NCBI RefSeq assembly: GCF_013373865.1
Contig: NC_050474.1
Span: forward strand, 1,016,001-1,080,000
Length of the DNA: 64,000 nt
DNA from: Monomorium pharaonis
Taxonomy: Eukaryota; Arthropoda; Insecta; Hymenoptera; Formicidae
Direction of reading: 5' to 3'
Shown: one piece after another, positions 37,401 through 50,118 of the stretch
Numbering within the stretch: the stretch's first letter is position 1
Layout of the letters: every line of letters begins with the position of its first letter
Notes under the pieces: generated by a model
Told to the model about the DNA's origin: nothing
The model's database searches: none
Seen by the model: only the letters and a program-made list of their open reading frames with translations
Program-made: the position numbers and the translations under genes

Positions 37401-38133
37401 TCTGGAGTCTACACGATTTTTGTTAATTTGCTGATGTAAAATTAGCTCAAACCAAATACTACAGCTATCTGCAATTAGCTTATATTTTGCTGGCAAAGTT
37501 TGCGTTATAACTTAACAGTAAGTCGTCAAAAATCAAAATCTGTACAATTCAGTGTGATGCCAAATTGCTTTTTGACACCAATTATGCATCACACTGAGTA
37601 AAAGACTAAGTTACGCAGATTTTGCTTTTTGACAATTTGTGGCTATCAGTATATCATCAGCTTTACTCGATATTTGGCGACTATTTACTGGCAAGACTTG
37701 TAACCAAATTTTGTTATATTTCTACTGACAATTTGTCAACATCATCTTGTATAACAAAATTTGTATCTAATTTGATGCCATTTTGCTTACAACTTTCTAG
37801 CAAGTCCTTGAATTTTGTTTGCTTTAGCAAGTTTGACTATCTGAGAAAATATTAGCCAAATGAGGCCTCTGACAAGTTCAGTTACTAACATTTTTTGATA
37901 TTTTATTGTCAGACATTTTGCCATATTTTGTTGATTGGGAATACTATGTTAATTAAAAAATTGCCCACTATTGCTTTTTTTATATATAAAAATTAATGTC
38001 ACATATTTCACATGAATTTTTTATTGTAGTGGATATGGACGAATTGATTACTTTGAAAAGACTGGAAAATGTATCAATACCAGAACCTGAACCAGAATTT
38101 GATCCTGAGATTTGTAAGTATTATACATCGTGA
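34472..38133 (+). CDS. cGAS-like receptor (Mab-21/cGAS nucleotidyltransferase)
   Basis: Animal cGAS-like receptors sense nucleic acid in the cytosol and make cyclic dinucleotides that activate STING. Nine coding exons: 34472-34597, 34678-34854, 35040-35134, 35156-35363, 35516-35662, 36323-36499, 36731-36853, 36923-37109 and 38030-38133. They total 1344 nt and 447 residues. The nucleotidyltransferase signature is intact: GS at 69-70 (AGSYYKGTR), E82 and D84 in PEEYDLNFVI, and D228 in DVDVVPVLAF. TDRPGFIKI, KSGPAFTL and the Mab-21 C-lobe (YWRLCFYEFEKDLL, LKKLRTSQKWKSVASYYLE) follow in the usual order. Because the metal-binding acids are kept, catalysis is expected; a purely structural Mab-21 role is less likely. 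The end is uncertain: exon nine either stops at 38133 or uses a GTAAGT donor at 38114. Confidence 0.88.
37180..37960. repeat. Repeat-like insert in the last intron of the cGAS-like receptor gene
   Basis: This part of the 920-base intron differs from the AT-rich introns around it. It repeats short words such as TGACAAAATTT, GCAGCA and TTTGCTTTTTGACA, and contains an inverted repeat CAGTGTGATGC / GCATCACACTG (about 37550-37597). It is probably an old non-coding mobile element; class unknown. Confidence 0.4.
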
Positions 38134-38470
38134 AGTGATAAACACCATTTTATATAACACCATTCAACACCAATTTATTTGTAATGAATAATACGAATAA
38201 CTTTTTAGTTTATCTTTCTTACACTTAATATTGTAAATATTTTGTATAATTAACACCCTCTTTTGTTGTCTTAATGAATCAATGTATGAACCATTTTCAT
38301 TTATAATGCTAACTTATAATTTATTTTTATTATAATAACTTAAACAATTTATTTATAATTATTTTATAATTATTCTGATATAAAAATTGAGGACTATTCA
38401 ACATTCGAAAAAGTGTCGTAAACTATTATTTAAAAAGTTGTGTTATCATGAAAAATATAAATCTTATATA
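38114..38470 (+). pseudogene. Decayed duplicate of cGAS-like receptor intron 6 and exon 7
   Basis: Sequence from 38114 aligns with 36500 onward: the donor region, ATACATNGTGNAGTNATAAACACC, the AT-rich intron body, then a copy of exon 7. The exon copy starts AAATTGAGGACTATTCAACA where the gene has AAATTGAGGACTAGTCAAAA. The acceptor AG has become AA, substitutions are spread along the exon copy and the frame runs to a stop soon after. It cannot be spliced as before. Confidence 0.75.
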
Positions 38471-39820
38471 TAAATCTCAACTAAGAAAGAAATTTATCAA
38501 TAAATTATTATTAAATTCACAGAAGTTAATTGCAAGATGTTATACAGAATAATTCTTGTTAGTTAATATTATTAGTACTTATAAAATTGAGAAAATAATT
38601 CTATTAAAAAATTGAAAGAATAAATTTTTATATGTAATATAAGATATAACTTTTATATGAAATTCTGTTTTCATAAGGAAATTGTATCTAAAAATTTCCA
38701 ATTATTAACAACCTTGTGAAAGAAATAACATCAAAAATAAAATGTTTAAGAAGAACAGTCTTCAGTTAGGGTTATTTATGTTTTGTTTTTATTCGCATAT
38801 GTTAAAAAATATTACGCATGGAAATGTGTCTTATAATCGATAATTTATTTAGTACATAGTATTAATATAAATATTTTATTATACCATTCTCATATTAAAT
38901 AAACATATATTCATCATAAATACAAATGGCATTAAACATCTAAAGAATTAATATTATAGGTGCTAAAAAGATTAGTTTTAGTATTACTAATTAAAAGTTT
39001 ATCGATGAGATACTTTGCAAGCAAATGTAATTTTGTTACATTAGTTAAAATAATTGACTAAAATAATTCATAATTAAAACACTTTAAATCAATATTTTTC
39101 ATATACAAGATATATAATTAATATATATATAATTAAACAAAAAATTATGTAAGATATTTTAGCAATATAGATATAGCTTATTAAAACAAATTTAATATAG
39201 TATTTCTTTTTATATAACAATATATGTATATTTTTGCAAAATAATTTTATTATTATATCTTTTTCTTGTATAAAAATATTTGAGAAAACAGGAAATATAT
39301 TCTAGTACTTATATATTATTTTTATTATATATTGAAGAAAGATTTCTATTTTGATATTTTTAAATATTGAATTTAAATATTGAAATTAAAAATAATTTTC
39401 TTAGATCTAAATACTGTAATAGTTATCTTTGTTATTTAAAATTTATTTTTATATAGAAAAAACAATTTTCAATCAAATTTAAATAAAATAATATATTAAA
39501 ATTTGCACATACATATACACACACATATTATGAATAAGGTAACAAACGAAGAAACTGTAGATAGTAAAAATGCATGCTTTTGAGTTAGACTAAATGCTAT
39601 TGCAGACTAAATCTTGTTACTTACGAATGGAGTTAATGTACACTTCGTAATTTTTCAAGCTTATCATTTAAACAAATATTTTGAATTATGAACAAATAGC
39701 TTGTCCAGTTATCAATCAGTTATATTTTAATATTTATAGTACACATATGTAGGTTCGCGATTGTTAAAATCAATTTAAGGTTAAGTGCCCAATCTTGATC
39801 GGGATCGATAATGTAAGTCA
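38471..39820. other. AT-rich intergenic stretch
   Basis: Very AT-rich, with no open frame of note and no recognised repeat apart from short TA tracts. It may include the 3'UTR of the cGAS-like receptor gene. Confidence 0.5.
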
Positions 39821-40359
39821 CAATGGCAAAATGGGATGGCGGAGGAGCCGAAGGAAATTAGAATATGTGCTTCCCGAAGCTTCGAAAATTCACTGAAGAT
39901 TATTAGGAAAGTATAATATAACAGGAGGACGAAGGTGGCATCGGGAAATAACGTTGTGCTGCCGATCAAAAGACCCGAAAAATCATCGGAATTATTAGGA
40001 GTGCAGAAGACCGAGGAAGTTAATGGATTTCTAGTAACTTTCTCGCTCAATATGCTTTGCTGATACTTCGGGTGAAATTCGCGACGCTAGAAATCCCGGA
40101 AAAATTCACCCGAAGTATCAGCAAAGCATATTAGACGAGGAAGTTACTATAAATCCGGCAACTTCCTCGCTTTTCTGTATTCCTAATAACTCCGATGATT
40201 TTTCGGGTCTCAATTGAGAGCGCAACGTTACTTTCCGATGGCACCGTCTTCCTCCTGTTGTATTATACTTTCCTAATAATCTTCGGTAAATTTTCGAACC
40301 TTTGGAAAGCATATATTCTAGTTTTCTCTGACTTCTCTGCCATCCCATTTTGCCATTTT
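39821..40359. repeat. Long inverted repeat next to the assembly gap
   Basis: Left arm 39821-40076 and right arm 40105-40359 are reverse complements with scattered differences, around a 28-base centre. The inner 28 bases of each arm (AATATGCTTTGCTGATACTT and onward) are identical. Both arms carry GACCCGAAAAATCATCGGA. Each arm shows short open frames on one strand and broken ones on the other. It is a large foldback element, or two opposed copies of one. Confidence 0.85.
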
Positions 40360-40371
40360 AAAATAGGCGCA

Positions 40372-40871
40372 NNNNNNNNNNNNNNNNNNNNNNNNNNNNN
40401 NNNNNNNNNNNNNNNNNNNNNNNNNNNNNNNNNNNNNNNNNNNNNNNNNNNNNNNNNNNNNNNNNNNNNNNNNNNNNNNNNNNNNNNNNNNNNNNNNNNN
40501 NNNNNNNNNNNNNNNNNNNNNNNNNNNNNNNNNNNNNNNNNNNNNNNNNNNNNNNNNNNNNNNNNNNNNNNNNNNNNNNNNNNNNNNNNNNNNNNNNNNN
40601 NNNNNNNNNNNNNNNNNNNNNNNNNNNNNNNNNNNNNNNNNNNNNNNNNNNNNNNNNNNNNNNNNNNNNNNNNNNNNNNNNNNNNNNNNNNNNNNNNNNN
40701 NNNNNNNNNNNNNNNNNNNNNNNNNNNNNNNNNNNNNNNNNNNNNNNNNNNNNNNNNNNNNNNNNNNNNNNNNNNNNNNNNNNNNNNNNNNNNNNNNNNN
40801 NNNNNNNNNNNNNNNNNNNNNNNNNNNNNNNNNNNNNNNNNNNNNNNNNNNNNNNNNNNNNNNNNNNNNNN
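40372..40871. other. Assembly gap of exactly 500 N
   Basis: A run of N with a round length, so its true size is unknown. It begins 12 bases after the right arm of the long inverted repeat. The long frames crossing it are artefacts. Confidence 0.99.
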
Positions 40872-43388
40872 TTTATTTTGTTTAAGATTTTCTTTTAATG
40901 CCAAATAATTATCACAGTGTGTTTTATATAAACTTTAAAACAAAGTACAATAATTCAATCATGAGAGTAACAAATAGATCTTGATGTAAACGCATTTTAC
41001 GAATGATCAAGTGAGAAGCGCATGATTTTTTTAACACTAGAAGTACCAAACAATCATATCTGCTTGTTTCTATTTTCAAAGTTAACGATCTGTAGGACCG
41101 GATTAAGGTATTTTGAGACTCGAAGCTATTGACTCTATGGGGGCTCTTTGACGAAAATGAAAAATTCTTGAATAGCTCGGGTGAGGTCCTCTAACAAACG
41201 AGGCCCGGGGCTATAGTCCCCTTAACTCCCCCCCCCCCCCCTTTTCTTAATCTGGACCTGTTTGTAAGCGAGAAGTATACTTTTAACAAGATATTCAATG
41301 TACAAAATATGCAGTTGAATAACTGTTTTTAATAGATAATCAATAGCCACCTTTAATTTTTCTAAATTTGTTTGATCCGGTACTTTTAGTGTTAAATTTT
41401 TACTTTATGAATGAGGCACATTATTGATATTGATATATGCAATATTAAAAATCAATTGGACTATTTTTGTTTGCATTGCGTTATTATTATCAATCATAAT
41501 GTCCCATTTGTAATCGCAATAACATTTATATTTCATCCTCTGTAATCTCAACACTTAACAGTACACTTAACATTACATATAACATTGCATCGTAACGTTG
41601 CAACATGTACACTCACACACATATTCAATTTTCTCTCCTAAAGATTTCGTTTGATAATTATAATTGACTATGTTACCGTATCCCAAATACGTCTTTAAGC
41701 GCCGACGAAAGCACAAAACTTTTTGTCATCTCCCCCATCGTAGCTACATTAAATGTCTACAATCATTTTCGCTGGCTCATTTTAACAACGAGACATATAT
41801 TTTACAAGTACATTTTCTCGTATATTATCTTTCAAATACGATCTTATAAAGTACATCGAGATTCTATAAGGTACACGTTTATAAAATCGTTCGTATGTTA
41901 TTGATAAAAGCAAAAGATATCGTAAATTATACTTCAAATCTTCGTTACATTCAATCTTATTGATTGCATTCTTCTTTGTTGCATTTGTTGGATTTTTTTG
42001 CCAGTTGCAAAATTCTATACATAAAATACCCATGTAAAATTTTATGTACTTACAACATTGCATTTATTACCCTGTGTATTACATTGCGTTCAACTCCAAC
42101 TGGATATATTTTGTGCAAAACAAGTAGGGATGATTTCACGAAGTATCAAGATCTCATGTAACAGTAATATTATCGCAATCAGCGATAATTAAGACCGAGC
42201 GAGCGAATACAAACAAGCACGAACAAAACGACTTATCTTAAGTCGTTTAGCTTTATATTAAAACAACTTATTCATTCACACTTTAGTTGATTCGTCTTTA
42301 AAAGAAAATCAATTACGAGTTGCACCCTTGTCGCATTTAATTTCGGCGATGCAATAAAAGTTGCAAAGTTGCAAGAAGTAGCGATGCACCATTCACGCAT
42401 TACACAACGCACACGATAAATGAACACATTGATCAAGCTTCATTTGTACCCTAGACATCCATTTGACAGTAATCTTACGCGCACATTGCTCATATAATTT
42501 GCTAGCGGTGCGAAAACGAACGTCGTAAACGATCTGGGATCGATCGGCGATATGTAAGTTCGTGTAACTCGCACAAAATTGAGTTGACTGCATGGAATCA
42601 AAACGACGGTGTTCTCTTTCTTCTTGTTGTAACAATAATAAGTGAGGTCGTGCATTTTTTCTCTCTATGATTCGCTCATATACGAATATTAATCTGTTCT
42701 GCACAGAAAGAACAATTTTTTTGCAACAACAAAATGCAGATCTAAAAATATTTATGTTAAACAATAAAAAAAAGATTAAACTGAATGTTTAAGTTGACTG
42801 TGAGAATGTCAAAACTTTTGCAGTAATATTATCATGCCTGGAAATCCTACGTAATTATTTTGATGATCCAATATAAAATTATTTTTGAATCTGTATCTAG
42901 TTACATTTTTAGATATTGTAAAATTGTTTCTTTTGTGTGCACCTCTAGATTTGTAAATTGTCATTAAAAGGTGTTAACATAATGCTGTCATTTTTCAAGC
43001 AAACGTATTTACAAAGAAGAAAGTATGTAACAAGAATCGCGACGAGTCGATTTGAGATTTAAAATTCTACTGTTCGAGATTCGAGCAGTATTTCAAAGAA
43101 ATCGAGAGAATTTAGTTTTAAATATATTTTGTTACAAACTTGTACTCGTAATTTTAAATTTAGATTATTTTAAATATATAGGTGACCCAAATAAAGTGCG
43201 CTTCAAAGGAGGAGACATGAGGCGTATCGTGTTTGTGTCGCGCCGGCGATTAAAAATCGATTGCCGTCACGGGCGATGCAGGACAGGCATTGACGGCATC
43301 ACAAACGAGTAGCTGCAAGCGTCAGATATGTACTTGTTTTTGATGCCGTCGATGACGTCTTCCGGTTTCCGGTCGCCGGAACGACATT
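40872..43388. other. Gene-poor stretch left of the GST gene
   Basis: AT-rich, with a TIR-bounded element at 41091-41260 and a single copy of the foldback arm at 42848-42920. A GC-rich patch at 43190-43388 adjoins the GST stop codon and is probably 3'UTR. The open frame at 42393-42764 on the minus strand has no family likeness. Confidence 0.5.
41091..41260. mobile_element. Short TIR element, hAT-like termini
   Basis: TAGGACCGGATTAAG at the left end is matched inverted by CTTAATCTGGACCTG at the right end (12 of 15 match), 170 bases overall. The interior is GC-richer than its surroundings and has a run of about 14 C. The termini resemble those of non-autonomous hAT elements. Confidence 0.5.
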
Positions 43389-46327
43389 TTAGAATTCCGA
43401 ATGAGGTCGCCGGGATAACCAGTCGGCGATCGCTGAAATTTCGTGCACCCGGTTTTTCAGGCCGCGTAACGCCGGATAATTCTCCAAGGCAGTCGCACCG
43501 AACATGTTCTCAAAGTTCTCTAACGCCACCGTGAAAACGAAGTCCGCCCACGTGGTCTGCAAAGGAAAAAAACTCATTATCGAAATTTATAATTTGTAAT
43601 TTATCGCAATATTGAAAGGAGTTGAGCTACAGAGGAAAAATATTAAAAGATCCCATCAACATTGGCAGCATGTTAAAGAGAAAATCTAAAATTTTACAAA
43701 AAAATGACTTGTTTTTAATAACAAGTTTCGCGTACATTACGTTATAGTACATATAGAAATCTAATTCTCGATCTCATAACATTTTTTTGTATTTTTTTCA
43801 TTGTCGAATCTAATTCATTTTAAAGATCTATTCTCGAGACCTCGAACTTTAACAAATGCAAAAAAAGGAATAAAAATTTCAACGTTCTAAACTAGAATAT
43901 TTTCTTAATTAAAAGTCCCGAATACACGACACTCGACATTCGTGCGACTTTAGCAACGAGAGAACTTTAACGAATAACATAGCCAGAAAACATTTTATTT
44001 TTACCCATTTTCCTCTACACGTAATTTAGTTTGCCTTAATTTATACTTAATTAAATACGCAGACCCGCGTAAAGGCAAGATTGTTACTGGAGACTCTCTT
44101 TACCGTAGAACCAACCGCGTAACCACCGTTCTCGGCAACAGTTTGCTCGAACTTATTCAGGTAGAACGGTATTGTTTCCTTCAGGAGTTTCGCCTTTTTC
44201 TCCTCCTTTTTAAAATGATCTTCCTCTGTACGATATTGAAAGATGACTGAAATGCAAATCGTACGAGAGTTAGTGACTCTGTCAAAGTGACATTGCTGAT
44301 ATTAAAGCGCATTGTTGCATATATATGCAACACATATACACATATATGTGCTCTGTAACATACGCATATTCTCTCTGACTGTTTATCGAGCGACCGAATA
44401 GAACAGATTCCTAAATTTCGGATACGAAACGATCCTACACAACCGACCGCTAGAATGTCTCATTACGTATCTAATTGAATGAATCGTGCGCGTATTAAAA
44501 GAAAAGTTCTCTATTAGGGCCCTTGCAGGTATTATAGCCAATTATAATACCTTCATTATTAAGTGAGGAATTCTAGTGATTACTTAGAAAATCATTGATT
44601 TAGTAGCCCGCAGGTATGCAATGTTATAGAGCTTATGTAAGTTATTTTTAAGCACATTTGAGTGCTTTTTTTACTATTTAACGTTTTATTCGACTCTACT
44701 CATTTAGAGTATATTGACTAAATATAATAATTTTATAACAAATCACTGATATTCTTAAACAAAGCCAATTTTTTAAAATCTATTTTCGTAGAGGAAACAT
44801 ATTATAGCCCTTTCTCCTCGATTCATTATATGCAGTGTCGTCACATTTTTATAAATAACATCTAAATATTAGATATGTTTCAATTTTGAGTCCAGAATCG
44901 ATTAAACAACAAATTAGCAAATTAGGAAATATTAAGTTTCCAATTTAAAATATTAATTACTGACCAAGTACTATTATACAAAATTTAAATTTACTTTATG
45001 GGAGGCCTACCTTCTCTTCTATTACTCGGAGATTGTCGGGCTGACGACGATCTGATTGTGAGTATCGCGCAATGCACCACGTGATTTCGCGAGAACGCCT
45101 TTCCGGGGCGATAGCCGTCCGCTCGATTATGTGACGACCTCGGGGTTAGGAGGGGGGTAAGCTCGGGAAATATAGGTCACGCAAGATCTCGCGCGCGTCT
45201 TTCGAAGGAGAGCGAAAAGCGGAACTGCTTTCGCACCCGTCATGGAGCCGCCTTCCCGGTGATTTATGTCGGGCATCGCGTCCGCGCGTTGCTCACTTTT
45301 TCTCCCTCTATTCCGGGGAGCATCTTCGACGGATCGGACCGTTTTCGACGGCGCGATCTTTCACGTCTTTCTCCCGGCTGCATAGATTCGGCGGGAGCCC
45401 GAAAGTATCATCGATCGCGACTATCGATTGGTGATTCGCGCAAACTTGCGAAGCTTGTGACGGGACTTGATTAAATCGCGCGCGGCGAGAGTGACTCGGA
45501 GCTTCCGTCATTTGATGGTTCTCTCTCTTTACAAAAAAACGAGAGAGAAAACGACCGGGAAATTGCAATTCGAGGCAGATTAGAGATCGAAAAGGAATAA
45601 CGAGATTCGGTCGTAAACAGCTTTCCGGAACCGTTACGGACTGCACCGGGAACTGCATAATACTTACATTGTTTCAAGTCCCCCAAGGTATCGACCAGTA
45701 CGTCACACAGCATTGATTCCCATTCGTCCTTGCCCGCGAGATTGTGCTCGCGGGCCAGGTAACGCGCCACGGCGTTGCTTTGCGCTATCGGCTTGCCGTC
45801 TATCTCCAGAACTGGCAGCATCCCGTAAGGCATCGCTGAGAACAAGGGAAAGCAATCGTCGGATCGCGCTTAAGCATGGACTTTAAGTGGCAACGAAGTT
45901 ATTTCGAGTAATTTGTCTTCACTCGAGTTTATCGACAAAAACGTTACGCCTCTTAATTAATTTTAAGTTGCTGGAGTTATTTTGTGTTTTGTTATCGGTG
46001 TTGCGCATTCTTTCTAAATATTCTTGAATTGTTTACGTTCTACGCGAATTAATTTAATTTTTAATTAAAGTCAGAATTAAATTAAAAGTAAATCTCTTGC
46101 GTAAAGTAAACACTATAGGACTCTTGCGACGAATTTACATACTCCACGAGCAAGTTACTTTAACTTGATTTCTGATACTTACACTTCTTAAGCTCAGGCC
46201 AGCGATCGTTGGAGATCCTCTCGTCGATATAGTCGATGCCCGCGAAAGCGAATATGTAGCGAATATGTTCGGCACGTCCTCGTGCATTAAAGTAGATCAA
46301 TTTGTACTTTGGTTGTTCCCCGGCCAT
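43389..46327 (-). CDS. GstS1: Sigma-class glutathione S-transferase
   Basis: Conjugates glutathione to electrophiles. Insect sigma GSTs handle lipid-peroxidation products and are related to prostaglandin D synthase. Four coding exons: 46327-46183, 45835-45668, 44246-44104 and 43556-43389. They total 624 nt and 207 residues, the normal length. The thioredoxin-like domain starts MAGEQPKYKLIYFNARGRAE with the catalytic Tyr at position 12, followed by KSMPYGMLPVLEIDGKPIAQ and SNAVARYLA (glutathione site). The helical C-domain includes KETIPFYLNKFEQ and the TWADF motif, ending in SRRPHSEF. The sequence just upstream of the ATG (GTTTTCAG) is a splice acceptor, so a 5'UTR exon lies further right. 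A GC-rich donor at 52975 is a possible but unproven partner. Confidence 0.93.
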
Positions 46328-49300
46328 CTTCCTTTATCGCGATCTGAAAACTTTCGAAAGTGTCAAAGAAGAAGTTACACAAGTTCAATTTCAGGCTAAT
46401 TACCATCGTTGAAGTACTTTTAAGACGACAAGTAGAAATGGTCTCGATATAGTCAGACAGAGGGCCTCTGCGAAATTCGTAAAATATTTTTGCTAATGTC
46501 TATTTTGATTCGTATATAGAAAATCGCTATCAAACTTTTTGTATTATTTTCAAATGCAATATAGAAGAATCTGTAACTTTTTTATTTGTGTTTTTATTAT
46601 TTTAAAATAGGTGTAATACAACTTCTTAATAAAAAGTTTTGTAATTTTATCTTCAGCTAAGTTTAATTGTTCTCCGGTATTATATATTATTTTCAAAACA
46701 GCATTTTTGAGAATGCACTACACTCATATACACACAATACATATCTTAAAAAATAGAGATCTTATTATTATTTTTTAATATATTTCCATTAAAGCACTTT
46801 TCTACTTTATGAAATAATTTTTTATAGGTAGAAAAGAATTGCCTCCAAATTTTTTTGTATCAACTTTTAAATAAAATACAGAATAGTCTGAAACGTTTTC
46901 ATAAATTTTCTCATTCTTCTTTTGAAAATAAATGCAATGCATTCTTAATAGAAATCGTCGTAATTTCATCTTTAGAAAATTTCAATTTTAATTGTTGTTC
47001 GATATTGTTTTGTACTGTCTTTAAAACTTTCCAAGTCTCGTTCTCTCGAAAACCTCAATAAAGGTATAAATAGCTCCTCGAAGGGTAGTTTTGTGCGCTT
47101 GCGATATTACACGCCGCTCGGTATTGCGCCTGATTTTCGTTTTAACCCTTTATCGCGCCCAAACGAAGACACTCTATCTTTGTGGGCGATCTACCGTGGT
47201 AATTCACGGCATCGCCTATAGATCCTGGCCGCGTTCCGCGGGGATGCTACATGATCTATCTGGAGTATCTCCACCGCGGGCGGTCGACTTGTTTTGAGGG
47301 AGGGGGGGAGAGTAACGACAGGGTTGCATGATTACGTGCGTGTGAACGGACGGGGTTTTATCAAATTTCGGGGATCGGGGGGTTCGCGCGTCCGCCGCGA
47401 TAGATAAGCTTGAGCTTCCTTGGCAAATCGCAGGATTTCGTGCGTCACGCGTATATGTGTACATGTGTACATACGTGTTTGCGAATGCAACGACGTGTAT
47501 GTGTGTGTATACATGCATCAAGGTATACATCGTGCAAACACGCGCGCGGGCGCTATCTAAACGTTATTGACCCGTGTCCTGCGTGTACATACACCTGTGC
47601 ATATTTATATTTCGTATGTCAACCACTTCACATCCCTCCAAAGTTACCATTGCCAAAGTCCGATGTATGATCGTTCCCTTGAACTGCTATTGTCGATAAC
47701 GATTATCGACCCTGCGAGTTCGAAATCGGGGTCGAGAATTACGTAATTTAAACGCGCGGGGCGCGATGTGATCCTGAGGTAACGCTGCATAATTCATGTT
47801 ACACGTTTCAAGTCGGCGAGGCTCCTCCCGCGATTTGAAACGGAGCGCCGAGTAAGCCCGGCGGTTTTGCGTTAACGAACTCGAAATGAGAAAACTTCGC
47901 GAGGGAGTTGGTCGGTCACGCGGCGGCGATGTACCTTACCGCGCGCGTCTCACGGTCTAGGGGAAGGCGAGTGGGGAAGGGAGAGAGATGGAGAGAGAGA
48001 GAGAAAGAGAGAGACGTTTCTGAGCGATAATTATTTGATAATTCCATTTTAATTACATTCGTTTTTTTATCTCTCGGCGACGAGAATTATTCCAATGAAA
48101 TTGATTCGTCGAACTTGTCGTTCAAACGGAGGGCCGCAAATTGCGAATTTCTGAGGCGTTCGAAGTTCAAACCAGCCATCGTCGTTAGAGCCGTGCAAAA
48201 GAACAAAATAATATTATTCAGCAAAAGCGCGAGTATTCAATTAAAGTTGTTCCTCTCCAAGGCGTGTTCTTTTACGGTTCGGAAATTGCCTCTGATCCGA
48301 TTACTCCCCGATCGCGCGCGCAGGAAATGGCCATTCGCGAATGAGGGTTTCGTTTTCTTCGTTATACGCGCGGAAGTCGCTCATGCGACCGTGCAGATGT
48401 GTAAGGTCGGCTTACAGGAAATTACACAATCGCACATTGAAGGCCGCCAAATAAGAACGTCGAATATAGGATCCGCAAATGGGAGGCTTCAAACAAGCCT
48501 CGTTTCCCGAAATTCGGCCACATTTAATTGTTTCTCCCTCCGGAAACAGAAACGGGAATGACCCAATTTCATCCCTCGACACAACAGCGATCGTGGACCG
48601 CGTGGAGGGGAGAATTATAAAGAATGGAGTCACCTAATTAACGCGCGCCGGGCGTTAATTTACAAGTTACGGGAAACCGGCCGGATTTGCACGTACGGAT
48701 GCGTTTATTGATTATCCCTAGTGGGACGCACGGGGTGTCCTCCGACCGGTTTTCGCCCTTCGATCAGGACGAACACGTGACGAGAGACGTTGTTGCGCGA
48801 CGAGGTAGGCAACGTGTCCATTGCAGGGAACGGATACCATCCACCGCACTAATTCGACGGATGCAGGCGCATTCGAAACGTAGGCGAGCCGAGTTGGAGT
48901 ACAATCTATACAGCGCGATTGGATTCTGTGCGTCTATCATCCGTCTCCGTCCTCGATTAATATTCGCTCGTACTTTTTTTTTCATTTTCTTCCTCCAGAA
49001 TCGAAGCATGGAATATTCAATCAGTTCTTTTTCTCATACACGCTGAAGAGAGACATGTAAGGACGCGTGTATCTGCGGCAATAATATAACTTACAGCAGC
49101 TATTTCCCGTCGCTTTGACAAGTAACGAATAAAGCGGCTGAACGTTCAATATTATTGCATAATAATATGACAATATTCTTTAGAGTTCAATAGAAATTTT
49201 TAGACGCTGAATATTATTGTGTAACATTTCATATTGCACAATATTATTGATTGTTCGTAGGCTACAGTTGAGGGTTTGTGAAATATATTGTATGAATCAA

Positions 49301-50046
49301 AAGCTCTTTAGAATATATTGTGCTATTTGTAAAATATTCAGCTGTATTATTAAACAAAAGTTTACGTTATCAAAATTTACGCTGAAAAAGCATGAAAAAG
49401 CATTAATATAATTATAATGTATTTAAAAATAATCAGTATAAATTACGTTTACAATTTAATGGCATAAAATGGGAAAAATTCAACACAAAAATTTTAACAA
49501 TGATTTTAATGTAACTATAAAATGTTTTCTATTGTGTATTATAAATTTAATATCTCTGATCTTATCTCTAATTATTAGAATCCTGTAACGATTGCGCTCG
49601 ATGAAACTTTAATTGATAAGAATAGCGTCTGATCATCGAGCCAGTCAAGATTTAATGCACTGAAAAAAAGTCTCGTTTTATTAATTGGAAACCTGATAGA
49701 TTCAATCAATATGTTTATCCAGAAACGGACGAATCTCGTAGGAATTGCCGGATTATCAAAATAATAAAGTCTATCAAACGTCTAATTATGAAATCTCGAG
49801 TTTTATTGTAATTAGGTTTTTATCAAACATGTTCAATCTGTATATCCTGTTGATATAATCAAACCAATCATATTTCTTTTAGTGTAAAAATAAATACCAC
49901 AATATATTGTATAATATCAAATATTGTATTATGTCAGATTTAATTAACACAACATAATATATTGCACAAATATAGCCTTTAAATCAAATATTGAACATTT
50001 ATCAGCAGCTTAAGAAATCAATATTAATTTCAATTTCTCTCTTTCT

Positions 50047-50047
50047 C

Positions 50048-50117
<70 letters not shown>

Positions 50118-50118
50118 G
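50047..50118. repeat. Poly-C followed by (CT)n microsatellite
   Basis: About 12 C followed by about 30 CT units with one or two interruptions near 50103-50120. Confidence 0.95.

Noticed and set aside
40195..40908. Frames of over 200 codons on both strands
   Set aside because: They run through the 500-N gap and are meaningless.
42393..42764. 123-codon minus-strand frame
   Set aside because: No recognisable domain, no partner exons, and biased composition. Probably chance.
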